In this document: positions 35,495-43,968 of the stretch, piece after piece
Layout of the letters: the number at the start of each line of letters is the position of its first letter
Numbering within the stretch: the first letter of the stretch is position 1
From: an uncultured Dysgonomonas sp.
GTDB taxonomy: Bacteria > Bacteroidota > Bacteroidia > Bacteroidales > Dysgonomonadaceae
Length of the DNA: 64,000 nucleotides
Assembly: GCF_900079725.1 (NCBI RefSeq)
Contig: NZ_LT599032.1
Location: 4,336,054 to 4,400,053 of the forward strand
Reading direction: 5' to 3'
Position numbers and translations under genes: made by a program
The notes under the pieces: generated by a model
What the model saw: the letters and a program-made list of their open reading frames with translations, nothing else
What the model was told of the DNA's origin: nothing
Databases searched by the model: none

Positions 35495-35536
35495 TTACCT
35501 TTTGAAAATTAAAAATGAAACTGATTAAATTTTATA

Positions 35537-37996
35537 ATGAAAAGAAAATTTATAACTTTTATTTTAGCCATACTGTTTTGTTGCAATGCCACCATTCAGT
35601 CGCAAACAAAAAGAGCAGAGTTTTTACTGGAAAAAAACTGGAAATTCAGCAAAGGCGATTATCCTGATGCAGTCAGAGCAGGCTTTGATGATAAAAACTG
35701 GGAGTCGGTAACTGTTCCCCATGATTGGGCTATATACGGGCCTTTCGACCGCAAGCACGATTTGCAGGAAGTGGCTGTTACCCAGAATGGGGAAAAAGTA
35801 GCGACTGTAAAAACCGGACGTACGGGAGGATTGCCATATGTCGGTATTGGCTGGTACAGGAATACGTTTAATGTAGATAATTTCGAGAAAGGGAAAAAAC
35901 GTGTCACACTGCTTTTTGATGGAGCAATGAGCGAAGCGCGTGTGTATGTAAACGGGAAAGAAGCCTGTTTCTGGCCTTTCGGTTACAATTCTTTTCATTG
36001 CGATGTAACGGATCTGCTGAATACTGACGGTAAGCATAATACTCTCGCAGTCAGGCTCGAAAATAAACCGCAGTCGTCGCGTTGGTATCCGGGTGCGGGT
36101 CTTTACCGGAATGTACATGTAGTAGTGACCGAAGAAATACATGTACCTGTATGGGGTACTTATATTACTACGCCTTTTGTCTCGGAAGAATATGCTTCGG
36201 TGAAGCTGAAAACTGAAATCAGCAATTCGGATAACGCGGATGTACGGATAGTTACCGAAATAAAAGATGCATTAGGAAATGTCGTTGCTAAAAAAGATAA
36301 TACACTAAGGATAAACCACGGCCAGCCTTTCGAGCAGAATCTTATTGTAGATAAACCCCAACTGTGGTCACCTGAGACTCCGTATCTATATAGCGCCATA
36401 TCAAAAGTATATGTAAAAGATGCACAGGTTGACGAATATACCACACGTTTCGGTATAAGGGATATAAAACTGATTGCCGACAAGGGATTCTTTCTGAATG
36501 GTAAAAGACGTAAATTCCAAGGAGTTTGTAATCATCACGACCTTGGTCCTCTGGGAGCAGCCATTAATGTAGCGGCATTGCGCCGTCAGCTGACCATGCT
36601 GAAAGATATGGGCTGCGATGCCATACGCACGGCACATAATATGCCTGCGCCGGAATTGGTTGCCCTGTGTGATGAGATGGGCTTTATGATGATGATAGAA
36701 CCATTCGACGAATGGGATATTGCTAAGTGCGAGAATGGTTATCACCGTTTCTTTAACGAATGGGCAGAAAAAGACATGGTAAATATGTTGCGCAACTATC
36801 GCAACAATGCCAGTGTGGTGATGTGGAGTATTGGCAATGAAGTACCTACTCAGTGCAGCGACCAGGGATACAAGGTGGCTTCTTTCTTGCAGGATATCTG
36901 CCACCGTGAAGATCCTACACGCCCTGTTACTTGTGGAATGGACCAGATTAGTTGTGTGTTGAATAACGGATTTGCAGCTATGCTGGATGTTCCCGGCTTC
37001 AATTACCGTGCTCATCGTTATCTGGAAGGTTATGAAAAGCTACCTCAAAATCTGGTGCTTGGAACTGAAACGTCATCGACTGTAAGCTCGCGGGGAGTAT
37101 ATAAATTCCCTGTAGAGAAAAAAGCCGATGCCATATATGACGACCATCAATCTTCATCCTACGATTTCGAATATTGTGCATGGTCGAATCTGCCGGATGA
37201 TGATTTTGCATTGGCAGACGATTATGAATGGACTATGGGACAATTCGTATGGACGGGATTCGATTATCTGGGAGAACCTTCTCCTTATGATACGGATGCA
37301 TGGCCGAATCATAGTTCTATGTTTGGTATTATAGATCTGGCAAGTATTCCTAAAGACAGGTATTATCTGTATCGTAGTCTGTGGAATAAGAATGAGAGTA
37401 CGTTGCATATTCTGCCTCACTGGAACTGGAAAGGGCGTGAAGGAGAGAAAACACCTGTATTCGTTTATACCAATTATCCGTCAGCCGAACTTTTTATCAA
37501 TGGTAAAAGCTACGGAAAACAAAGTAAAAATAATGCTACATTACAGAACCGCTACCGTCTGATGTGGATGGATGCCATATACGAACCGGGCGAAGTGAAA
37601 GTCGTTGCATACGATGCACAGGGTAAAGTAGCGGAAGAAAAGATTGTGCGTACAGCAGGTAAGCCGCATCATATAGAACTTGTAGCGGACAGGACACAGT
37701 TAGCTGCCGACGGCAAAGACTTGGCTTATATAAATGTAAGGGTAGTGGATAAAGACGGAAATCTATGCCCTGATGACCAACGTCAGATAACCTTCTCCGT
37801 AACAGGAGACGGCAGCTATAAAGCATCGGCAAACGGTGACCCTACTTCGCTCGAACTCTTTCATCTGCCTCGAATGCAGGTCTTTAACGGACAGTTGACT
37901 TCGATAGTACAGTCGGATGAAAAAGCCGGGAAGCTGGTCTTTGAAGCAAAAGCGAAAGGTTTGCAGACGGGAAGGATAGAAGTGATAGTAAAGTGA
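35537..37996 (+). CDS. GH2 beta-galactosidase, periplasmic
   Basis: An 819-residue exported glycosidase (signal peptide ending TIQSQ). Order: sugar-binding jelly roll (about 30-210, with VTVPHDWAIYG, GIGWYRNTF and WYPGAGLYRNVHV), Ig-like domain (about 215-315), TIM barrel (about 320-620) and C-terminal Ig-like domains. The acid/base is E435 in WSIGNEVPTQ and the nucleophile is E511 in LGTETSSTVS. HNMPAPELVALCDEMGF is the usual family signature between them. It would release galactose from the non-reducing end of imported galacto-oligosaccharides and so completes the galactan pathway with GH53. It likely has its own promoter. Confidence 0.94.
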   Translation: MKRKFITFILAILFCCNATIQSQTKRAEFLLEKNWKFSKGDYPDAVRAGFDDKNWESVTVPHDWAIYGPFDRKHDLQEVAVTQNGEKVATVKTGRTGGLPYVGIGWYRNTFNVDNFEKGKKRVTLLFDGAMSEARVYVNGKEACFWPFGYNSFHCDVTDLLNTDGKHNTLAVRLENKPQSSRWYPGAGLYRNVHVVVTEEIHVPVWGTYITTPFVSEEYASVKLKTEISNSDNADVRIVTEIKDALGNVVAKKDNTLRINHGQPFEQNLIVDKPQLWSPETPYLYSAISKVYVKDAQVDEYTTRFGIRDIKLIADKGFFLNGKRRKFQGVCNHHDLGPLGAAINVAALRRQLTMLKDMGCDAIRTAHNMPAPELVALCDEMGFMMMIEPFDEWDIAKCENGYHRFFNEWAEKDMVNMLRNYRNNASVVMWSIGNEVPTQCSDQGYKVASFLQDICHREDPTRPVTCGMDQISCVLNNGFAAMLDVPGFNYRAHRYLEGYEKLPQNLVLGTETSSTVSSRGVYKFPVEKKADAIYDDHQSSSYDFEYCAWSNLPDDDFALADDYEWTMGQFVWTGFDYLGEPSPYDTDAWPNHSSMFGIIDLASIPKDRYYLYRSLWNKNESTLHILPHWNWKGREGEKTPVFVYTNYPSAELFINGKSYGKQSKNNATLQNRYRLMWMDAIYEPGEVKVVAYDAQGKVAEEKIVRTAGKPHHIELVADRTQLAADGKDLAYINVRVVDKDGNLCPDDQRQITFSVTGDGSYKASANGDPTSLELFHLPRMQVFNGQLTSIVQSDEKAGKLVFEAKAKGLQTGRIEVIVK

Positions 37997-38377
37997 ATTA
38001 GTTGACAGTTGAAAATTGAGAGTTGAAAATTTTTAAGGGCTTTGCACTACTAGTGCGTCAGCATCTGCGCATTAGTTCCGCAGGCGGGGTCCCCAATCCG
38101 GTAAAGATGGCGTAGAATCAAATGGGGCGATAGCCCATTTATTTGATTCAGCCATCGAGGCGGTTTTGGGTCGCCGAGGAATGAAGCGCTAGCCTTTTGG
38201 TTCGTATTGGGCAGTACCAAAATGAACATAAATAAATCTTTATTAAAGATGATCGGTTCTATTTCGTTCTTTGACATACATATTTCATACAATAGATAGC
38301 CTGTTTAATACATAAAATACCTTTGGATAGCGGATTATATCTGGAATAACCTATTTTTGTATTAAATTAATGAGGTA
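37997..38377. repeat. Gene-free region dominated by a folded repetitive element
   Basis: This 381-bp gap starts with degenerate TTGACAGTTGAAAATTGAGA phrases. From about 38050 to 38240 is a more GC-rich segment that folds strongly: GATGGC(38106)...GCCATC(38156), then GAATCAAAT...ATTTGATTC and GGG...CCC inside. An open frame on the minus strand exists but looks like an accident of the repeat. Two -7 candidates for the LytTR gene follow, TACCTTTG (38318-38325) and TATTTTTG (38352-38359). Confidence 0.65.
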
Positions 38378-38761
38378 ATGCAGACGTATCTTGTATTGGC
38401 AAACAGTAACGACTTGGTGAGGGTCTCTCCCGAGAGGATAGCTTATATATCCTCCGACGGGAATTACTCCACTATGGTACTGGTCAATAAGGAAGAGCAT
38501 CTGTTTACATTCAATCTGGGTACCTTCGAAAAGGTTATTGAGCAACAGCTGGATGATGATGCAGGCACTTTTATCCGTCTGGGTAAAAGCCTGATTATAA
38601 ATGCGCAATATATCTATTACGTGAATGTTTCCAAGCAGCAGATTATTCTTTCAGATATCAGCTTTCCTCATAAATTTGCACTTTCTGCTTCGAAAGAAGC
38701 ATTGAAGGCATTGAAAACAGTATTAGAAAACAGTATAAAGAACGGGAGAACCGAAGAATGA
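38378..38761 (+). CDS. Stand-alone LytTR DNA-binding regulator
   Basis: A 127-residue protein that consists almost entirely of a LytTR domain: DLVRVSPERIAYISSDGNY at the N-terminus, then LFTFNLGTFEKVIEQQL, FIRLGKSLIINAQYIYYV and SDISFPHKFALSASKEALK. It has no receiver domain, so it is not an ordinary response regulator. Its stop codon overlaps the next ATG (ATGA), and that gene encodes a membrane protein. A LytTR protein coupled to a membrane partner is the layout of the LytTR regulatory systems known in streptococci, so the partner may control it. Targets are unknown. Confidence 0.9.
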   Translation: MQTYLVLANSNDLVRVSPERIAYISSDGNYSTMVLVNKEEHLFTFNLGTFEKVIEQQLDDDAGTFIRLGKSLIINAQYIYYVNVSKQQIILSDISFPHKFALSASKEALKALKTVLENSIKNGRTEE

Positions 38762-39639
38762 GCAAGAAAGATATACAAACAGAAAACGAAGTCTACTTTC
38801 TTGGCTCAAAAGAAAGTAGGGACAAAAAGCCAAATCCACAAAAAAAGTGGTGGCTGATAGCTGCGGCTTGTATAGCGGTAGTAATAATAGTAGCATTATT
38901 GACATTACTATTGCGAAAACCGACTACTGACTATTATTTCGAACCTGAGACAGAAGAGGCTGTATATACAGCTGGTATAACTCCCGATACTATACAGCCT
39001 ATACCAGGTGATACCGTAAAGGGTTATGTGGAAATATTGGAAGAGACAGTTAACGATGTGCCTATGTTTGTTTACGTACCTCATCATGCTACACTGTCAT
39101 TATCTGTAGGTATTCCGGATACGTCTGATTCTACGATTGTATTCATCACGCAGGCTGCCGATATCAGGGGCGATAATTACGAGATAGTAGGCGATTTTGT
39201 CCTTGCCGGCGAAAAATTATCGAGAGGAGTTGCCAAAACCGGATTTTGCGCGGTCATTGACGGTGAAGTTATTATCGGTGTTTCGGATAATACGCCATTG
39301 TTGCAAAAAGCGATTGAGTGGAAAGGTTATTTCTTCCGGCAATATCCGCTGGTAGACAATGGTATACTCATTGAAAATAACCCGAAGAATAAATCGATCC
39401 GCAGGGCGCTGGCTACTCGTTCCGGTAAAGTGATAATGGTAGAAAGCCGTAGCGCCGAGTCGTTTCACGATTTTGCGCAGGCGCTGGTCGATATAGGAGT
39501 AACCGATGCAATATACCTGGTTGGCAGTAATACCGCATTTGGCTGGTACTACGATGAAGAACATAAGAAGACGGAATACGGAACAGTTCAATCGGAAGAG
39601 CTCCGAAATATATCTTATATTGTTTGGCGATCAGAGTAA
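38758..39639 (+). CDS. Membrane-anchored phosphodiester-glycosidase-like (NAGPA/DUF2233) protein
   Basis: A 293-residue protein: a short cytoplasmic tail (1-30), one transmembrane helix (31-52, WWLIAAACIAVVIIVALLTL), a linker, and a periplasmic domain (about 85-293). That domain follows the phosphodiester glycosidase pattern: EIVGDFVLAGEKLSRGVAKT, then RRALATRSGKVIMVESR and AQALVDIGVTDAIYLVGSNT. The usual LDGGGS near the end is replaced by LVGSNT, so catalysis is doubtful and a sensing role is possible. The cytoplasmic tail is encoded by a palindromic repeat (38793-38819). It is translationally coupled to the LytTR gene. Confidence 0.75.
   Translation: MSKKDIQTENEVYFLGSKESRDKKPNPQKKWWLIAAACIAVVIIVALLTLLLRKPTTDYYFEPETEEAVYTAGITPDTIQPIPGDTVKGYVEILEETVNDVPMFVYVPHHATLSLSVGIPDTSDSTIVFITQAADIRGDNYEIVGDFVLAGEKLSRGVAKTGFCAVIDGEVIIGVSDNTPLLQKAIEWKGYFFRQYPLVDNGILIENNPKNKSIRRALATRSGKVIMVESRSAESFHDFAQALVDIGVTDAIYLVGSNTAFGWYYDEEHKKTEYGTVQSEELRNISYIVWRSE
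38793..38819. repeat. Palindromic element inside a coding sequence
   Basis: CTACTTTCTT-GGCTCAA-AAGAAAGTAG is a perfect 10-bp stem with a 7-nt loop. It encodes residues 12-21 (VYFLGSKESR) of the membrane protein. I recognise this phrase as a common dispersed spacer repeat in bacteria, so its presence in frame inside a gene is unusual. Confidence 0.7.
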
Positions 39640-39652
39640 GATAGTATGGGGA

Positions 39653-39943
39653 TTACACCCATCCTTCATACCCGCCGTCTACGCTGTATACATCTTCGAA
39701 TCCTTGTTCTGTAAGAAACCTTGCTACCATCTGGCTGCTGTTTCCATGATAGCACATGACTAATATCGGGGTGGTTTTACTGGATGAGGTTAGGAAGAGA
39801 GGTAGATTTTCCTGGGTAAGATGTGTTGCGCCTTCTATATGTCCGCTGCGGAAGCTTTCTTCATCTCTTATATCTACCAGTATTGCATTGGAATTGGATA
39901 ACTTTTCTTTGGCCTGATGCGATGTTATTCTCTTTAATGACAT
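39653..39943 (-). CDS. glpE: Single-domain rhodanese (GlpE-like thiosulfate sulfurtransferase)
   Basis: A 96-residue cytoplasmic sulfur-transfer enzyme, the normal length of GlpE. The fold elements AILVDIRDEESFRSGHIEGA and the active-site loop MCYHGNSS with C64 are intact. It ends in the usual GGYEGW. The gene converges on the phosphodiester-glycosidase-like gene and is monocistronic. The in vivo sulfur donor and acceptor are not known for this group. Confidence 0.92.
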   Translation of the reverse strand: MSLKRITSHQAKEKLSNSNAILVDIRDEESFRSGHIEGATHLTQENLPLFLTSSSKTTPILVMCYHGNSSQMVARFLTEQGFEDVYSVDGGYEGWV

Positions 39944-40052
39944 TATTTTATATTGTTATTAATTTATTCTATATATTATTTGAGGTTATAGATTGAACAA
40001 ATATGGATTGTTTTTGTTCTTAGTGTTTAAAATCACGAATAAGAACACTGAC

Positions 40053-40856
40053 ATGCAAAAGAAACTATTGCTAGCCCTATTGGCTATTATCCAATCATCA
40101 CTGATATTCGCTCAATCCGAACCAGCTTATAAAAAAGGAACATTCTTTGCCCTGTGGGGTTGGAACAGGGATGCATATACAAACTCGGATATTCATTTCA
40201 AAGGTAATGATTATAACTTTACACTCCATAAAGTGAAGGCTTCTGATAAGCAGAATAGGATCAGTTACTTCAATTACCTCCGTCTCGATCGCATAACTAT
40301 ACCGCAGACTAATTTACGTGTGGGCTATTTTATAAAGGATAATCTGGCTATAACTTTAGGTGTAGATCATATGAAATATGTGATGGACCAGAATCAGACA
40401 GTAGATATAGATGGACATGTAAAACCTGAGTATCAGTCTCATGTGAAAGACGACGGTTCTATAAAACTGACTGATGATTTCCTTACGTTTGAACATACTG
40501 ACGGCCTTAATTATATAAATGCCGAAGTGGAATATTACAAGAACTTTTACCATAAAGGGATTCTTAAAGTGAATGGTCTGATTGGTGGTGGTGCCGGGTT
40601 TCTTATGCCCCGTAGTAATGTTATGATGATGGGAAATGAACGGCACGATGCTTTTCATCTCGCGGGATTCGGACTGAATGCAAAAGGCGGATTGGATGTA
40701 AACTTGTGGAATTTGTTTTTCGTCCGTTCCGAAGTGAAAGAAGGATATATCAATATGCCAAGTATAAGGACGACCGAGTCGTCAGATGATAAAGCGCATC
40801 AGGCATTCTGGTTTGCTGAACTGACTTATACATTCGGTTTTAACTGGCATTTTTGA
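40053..40856 (+). CDS. Outer-membrane beta-barrel-like secreted protein, unknown function
   Basis: A 267-residue protein with a signal peptide (MQKKLLLALLAIIQ to SLIFAQ). The frame extends upstream to a TTG at 39993, but the ATG at 40053 starts exactly at the signal peptide and is preferred. The body alternates short aromatic-rich strands (FALWGWNRDAYTNSDIHF, LRVGYFIKDNLAITLGVDHM, LNAKGGLDVNLWNLFFVRSE) and ends YTFGFNWHF, a C-terminal phenylalanine typical of outer-membrane barrels. I do not recognise a named family. It has no operon partner. Confidence 0.75.
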   Translation: MQKKLLLALLAIIQSSLIFAQSEPAYKKGTFFALWGWNRDAYTNSDIHFKGNDYNFTLHKVKASDKQNRISYFNYLRLDRITIPQTNLRVGYFIKDNLAITLGVDHMKYVMDQNQTVDIDGHVKPEYQSHVKDDGSIKLTDDFLTFEHTDGLNYINAEVEYYKNFYHKGILKVNGLIGGGAGFLMPRSNVMMMGNERHDAFHLAGFGLNAKGGLDVNLWNLFFVRSEVKEGYINMPSIRTTESSDDKAHQAFWFAELTYTFGFNWHF

Positions 40857-40962
40857 AAGCATAAAAGTTAATCTATATAATATATACTCAGTGCAGTATT
40901 TAAAAAGTGTTTGTTGATTTTAGGGTAATCGCTAGTAAGTATCTAATGACCGATTACTATTG

Positions 40963-40995
40963 ACAGTATCCCCCTTACGGGCCCTGGGGGACTGT
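40963..40995 (+). terminator. Hairpin downstream of the outer-membrane protein gene
   Basis: ACAGT-AT-CCCCC ... GGGGG-ACTGT forms an imperfect stem with a 2-nt bulge and an 11-nt loop about 106 bp after the stop. A-rich sequence, not T-rich, follows. It may end the upstream transcript. Confidence 0.4.
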
Positions 40996-41043
40996 TAACC
41001 TAAAAAAAACATAACTCATAACCTATAACTCATAACTAAATCA

Positions 41044-41051
41044 TAACTTTG
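41044..41051 (+). promoter_or_regulatory. -7 element of metA
   Basis: TAACTTTG fits TAnnTTTG and lies 28 bp before the metA ATG. It follows a tract of ATAACTCATAAC phrases, and no TTTG is present at the usual upstream distance. I see no SAM-type riboswitch in the leader. Confidence 0.45.
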
Positions 41052-41079
41052 CATACTTGATTTGTAAAAGCTATAGACC

Positions 41080-42045
41080 ATGCCAGTTAATATACCTAAC
41101 AATCTTCCGGCGATTGAGATTCTGAAGAAAGAGAACATCTTTGTAATGAACCAACTCAGGGCTAACGAACAGGATATACGTCCTCTTCGTGTGCTCATCC
41201 TCAATCTGATGCCGATTAAGATAATGACGGAGACCGATTTGATAAGGTTATTATCGAACAATCCGTTGCAGGTAGAAGTTGAGTTTCTGAAACTGGAAAC
41301 GCATACATCTAAGAACACCTCGGAAGAACATCTTGAAATGTTTTATAAGAACTTCAGTCAAGTAAAAGACGATTTCTATGATGGTATGATAATAACAGGT
41401 GCGCCTGTAGAGCTATATGAATTTGAAGAGGTGACCTACTGGCCCGAAATATCTTCGATATTCGACTGGGCGCGTACTCATGTGACTTCCACATTGTATA
41501 TATGCTGGGCAGCTCAGGCTGCCATGTACCATTTCTACGGGGTGAAAAAATATCCGCTACCGGAGAAAATGTTCGGTGTATTCAAGCATATTGCCCACGA
41601 TAAGAAGTTTCCGTTGTTCAGGGGCTTCGACGACGAGTTTTATATTCCTCATAGCCGTCACACAACCGTGAGGAGGGAAGATGTGCTTCGACATCATGAG
41701 TTGAAAATACTGTCGGAGTCTGATGATTCCGGTGTTGGAATAGTCGCATCCCGTGGAGGACGTGAATTTTACCTGACAGGGCACTCCGAATATGCACCAT
41801 ATACACTTCATAACGAATATATACGGGATGCGGAGAAAGGCTTGCCCATAAAGACTCCGCTCAATTATTATAAAAATGACAATCCTGAGAACGGGCCGGT
41901 AGTACGCTGGTCGGGTCATGGTAATCTCTTATTTAATAATTGGCTCAACTACTTTGTATATCAGGAAACTCCGTATGATAAAACGAAGATCAAAGATCTG
42001 GGTAATATAGATCCTGTGAAAGAGGGCTATATGTATTATATCTAA
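41080..42045 (+). CDS. metA: Homoserine O-acyltransferase MetA, predicted acetyl-CoA-dependent
   Basis: First dedicated enzyme of methionine synthesis, activating homoserine by O-acylation in the cytoplasm. The 321 residues have normal MetA length. The catalytic C142 (YICWAAQAA), H235 and E237 (TGHSEYAP) are all present. Residue 111, which sets acyl-donor choice in the family, is glutamate (TGAPVELYEFEE); glycine there gives succinyl-CoA use in E. coli, while glutamate gives acetyl-CoA use in Bacillus cereus MetA. This protein is therefore predicted to make O-acetylhomoserine. It is followed 24 bp later by the U32 gene. Confidence 0.96.
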   Translation: MPVNIPNNLPAIEILKKENIFVMNQLRANEQDIRPLRVLILNLMPIKIMTETDLIRLLSNNPLQVEVEFLKLETHTSKNTSEEHLEMFYKNFSQVKDDFYDGMIITGAPVELYEFEEVTYWPEISSIFDWARTHVTSTLYICWAAQAAMYHFYGVKKYPLPEKMFGVFKHIAHDKKFPLFRGFDDEFYIPHSRHTTVRREDVLRHHELKILSESDDSGVGIVASRGGREFYLTGHSEYAPYTLHNEYIRDAEKGLPIKTPLNYYKNDNPENGPVVRWSGHGNLLFNNWLNYFVYQETPYDKTKIKDLGNIDPVKEGYMYYI

Positions 42046-42069
42046 GAAACATTAATAATAAGATAAACT

Positions 42070-43905
42070 TTGCTGAAAGCACGCAAAATAGAACTACTAG
42101 CCCCTGCTAAAAACCTGGAATGTGGTATTGAGGCCATTAATCATGGAGCAGATGCGGTGTACATCGGTGCGCCCAAATTCAGTGCGCGTGCGGCTGCCGG
42201 AAACACACTTGATGATATTAAGTCGCTGGCGGAGTACGCACATCAGTTCGGAGCGAAAGTATATGTTGCTCTGAATACCATATTGACAGATAGTGAACTA
42301 CAGGATGCAGAGGAACTCATTTGGCAGTTATATACCGATGCCAAAATAGACGCGCTCATAATTCAGGATATGGGCATTACGATGCTCAATCTTCCTCCGG
42401 TTGCACTGCATGCAAGTACACAAATGGATAACCGGAGTGCAGAGAAGGTGAAGTTTCTCGAAAATGCAGGATTTAAGCAAATTGTATTACCCCGCGAATT
42501 GACAATAGATGAAATAGGCGAAATTGCCGCTCAAGTAAAAACTCCTCTCGAGGTCTTTGTGCATGGCGCATTATGCGTATGTTACAGCGGGCAGTGTTAT
42601 CTCAGTCAGGCTTTGTCGGGGCGCAGTGCTAACAAAGGAGCATGCGCACAGTATTGCCGTTTGCCATATACGCTGGTTGACGCTGATGGAGAGGAGATAA
42701 TGCAAAAGAAGCATTTTCTGTCGATGAAAGATCTTAATCTGTTGGATAATCTGGAAGAATTACTGGAGGCTGGCGTCAGTTCTCTCAAGATAGAAGGGCG
42801 GTTGAAAGATGTCTCCTATGTGAAGAATGTGGTGGCTTATTATCGTCAGAAACTGGATGCAGTTCTGGCAAAACATTCTCAGTATATAAGGGCTTCGTCG
42901 GGTAAATCAGTATATACATTCGAACCCAATCCGGAAAAAAGTTTCAACCGAGGTTTTACCAAATACTTTTTGCACGACCGTAGCAGTAATATGTGGTCGG
43001 TAGATTCGCCCAAATCGGTAGGTGAGCCCATCGGAAAAATTACAGAGATTACAACAAAGTACATCAAAATCAATAGCACGATAAGAATACACAACGGCGA
43101 TGGCCTGTGCTACTTTAATAATAAAAAAGAGTTGGAGGGTATTCATGTCAATCGTGTCGAAGGTGAACTTATCTTTCCGGCAGCGATTCCTGAAGTTAAG
43201 CGAGGCACTTTTGTGTACCGCAATTATGACCATGAGTTTGAAAAGTTGCTGTCGAAAAAATCGGCAGAGCGCCGTATCGGTGCTACTATAGAACTGAATG
43301 AAATTCCATTCGGCTTTTCTTTAGAGATTACTGATGAGGATGATAATTATGCGGTACTTAATTTTGAAACGGAGAAACAATCTGCCCTGAAAGACCAGAC
43401 TGAAAATATCCGGAATAATCTGAGCAAGACGGGTAATACGATATTTAAAGTGGAGGAGGTCAATATAAATTGGAGCGATAGTTGGTTTGTTCCGGTTTCC
43501 CTGTTGTCGGAATGGAGACGACAACTGACAGATAAACTGTTATCCGTACGAAAAATCAGATATCAACAGGAGATAGTACCTCATAAACAGACCTCGCATG
43601 CTTTTCCTGTTAAAGATATTACATATCTGGGGAATGTGATGAACGAAAAGGGTAGGCGATTTTATACGCAACATCAATCGTCGGTGATACAGCCTGCGTT
43701 TGAAAAACAGGGACAAAAAGGTGTATCTCTCATGTTTACCCGCCATTGTATCAAACAGTCATTAGGTTGGTGTCTGAAAGAAGGAACCGAAAAACATCCT
43801 TACAAAGAGCCTTTCTTTTTGATATATAACAATACAAAATTGCGTCTTTCGTTCGATTGTCGAAATTGTGAGATGAAAGTATTTAACGATTCGTACGCAG
43901 AATAA
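42070..43905 (+). CDS. U32-family peptidase-like protein (RlhA-type)
   Basis: A 611-residue protein of the U32 family. Despite the name, characterised members act in hydroxylation of rRNA (RlhA) or tRNA (TrhP). Residues 5-250 form the TIM-like U32 domain, with the cysteine cluster C169, C171, C176, C192 and C196 (LCVCYSGQC and GACAQYC) suited to an iron-sulfur centre. Residues 300-520 resemble the DUF3656 domain of RlhA. The start is TTG at 42070; no ATG fits upstream of KIELLAPAKN. It follows metA by 24 bp and is likely in the same transcript. The rRNA role is inferred from family and domain layout. Confidence 0.85.
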   Translation: MLKARKIELLAPAKNLECGIEAINHGADAVYIGAPKFSARAAAGNTLDDIKSLAEYAHQFGAKVYVALNTILTDSELQDAEELIWQLYTDAKIDALIIQDMGITMLNLPPVALHASTQMDNRSAEKVKFLENAGFKQIVLPRELTIDEIGEIAAQVKTPLEVFVHGALCVCYSGQCYLSQALSGRSANKGACAQYCRLPYTLVDADGEEIMQKKHFLSMKDLNLLDNLEELLEAGVSSLKIEGRLKDVSYVKNVVAYYRQKLDAVLAKHSQYIRASSGKSVYTFEPNPEKSFNRGFTKYFLHDRSSNMWSVDSPKSVGEPIGKITEITTKYIKINSTIRIHNGDGLCYFNNKKELEGIHVNRVEGELIFPAAIPEVKRGTFVYRNYDHEFEKLLSKKSAERRIGATIELNEIPFGFSLEITDEDDNYAVLNFETEKQSALKDQTENIRNNLSKTGNTIFKVEEVNINWSDSWFVPVSLLSEWRRQLTDKLLSVRKIRYQQEIVPHKQTSHAFPVKDITYLGNVMNEKGRRFYTQHQSSVIQPAFEKQGQKGVSLMFTRHCIKQSLGWCLKEGTEKHPYKEPFFLIYNNTKLRLSFDCRNCEMKVFNDSYAE

Positions 43906-43926
43906 TATACATATTGATATTTTCTG

Positions 43927-43934
43927 TATCTTTG
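43927..43934 (+). promoter_or_regulatory. -7 element before the VanZ-his run
   Basis: TATCTTTG matches TAnnTTTG and lies 34 bp before the VanZ ATG. No TTTG is seen 19-21 bp upstream. Confidence 0.45.
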
Positions 43935-43968
43935 AACTTATATTGAAAATTTTCAATATTTTCATTCT

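Larger units (their letters stand above)
35199..35536. other. Spacer between GH53 and GH2 genes
   Basis: This 338-bp region holds a terminator-like hairpin (35211-35245), a CCCCCTAAGGGG phrase (about 35273), an identical TTGTTACCTTTTAACAA element (35384-35400), degenerate phrases of the AGTTAACAGTTAACTG type, and a promoter candidate for the GH2 gene. No gene is seen. Confidence 0.7.

Noticed and set aside
36401-37015. A 204-codon minus-strand frame opposite the GH2 gene
   Set aside because: Antisense to the conserved TIM barrel; composition is explained by codon usage of the real gene.
38050-38292. Minus-strand 80-codon frame ending in PPRWLNQINGLSPHL-type residues
   Set aside because: It lies in the folded repeat element and looks like an accidental reading of repeat DNA.
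39993-40052. Upstream TTG extension of the outer-membrane protein gene
   Set aside because: The extension places 20 residues ahead of a clean signal peptide starting at the ATG at 40053.
40857-41079. SAM-type riboswitch upstream of metA
   Set aside because: The leader is mostly ATAACTCATAAC-type phrases and one hairpin; no SAM riboswitch core could be found.
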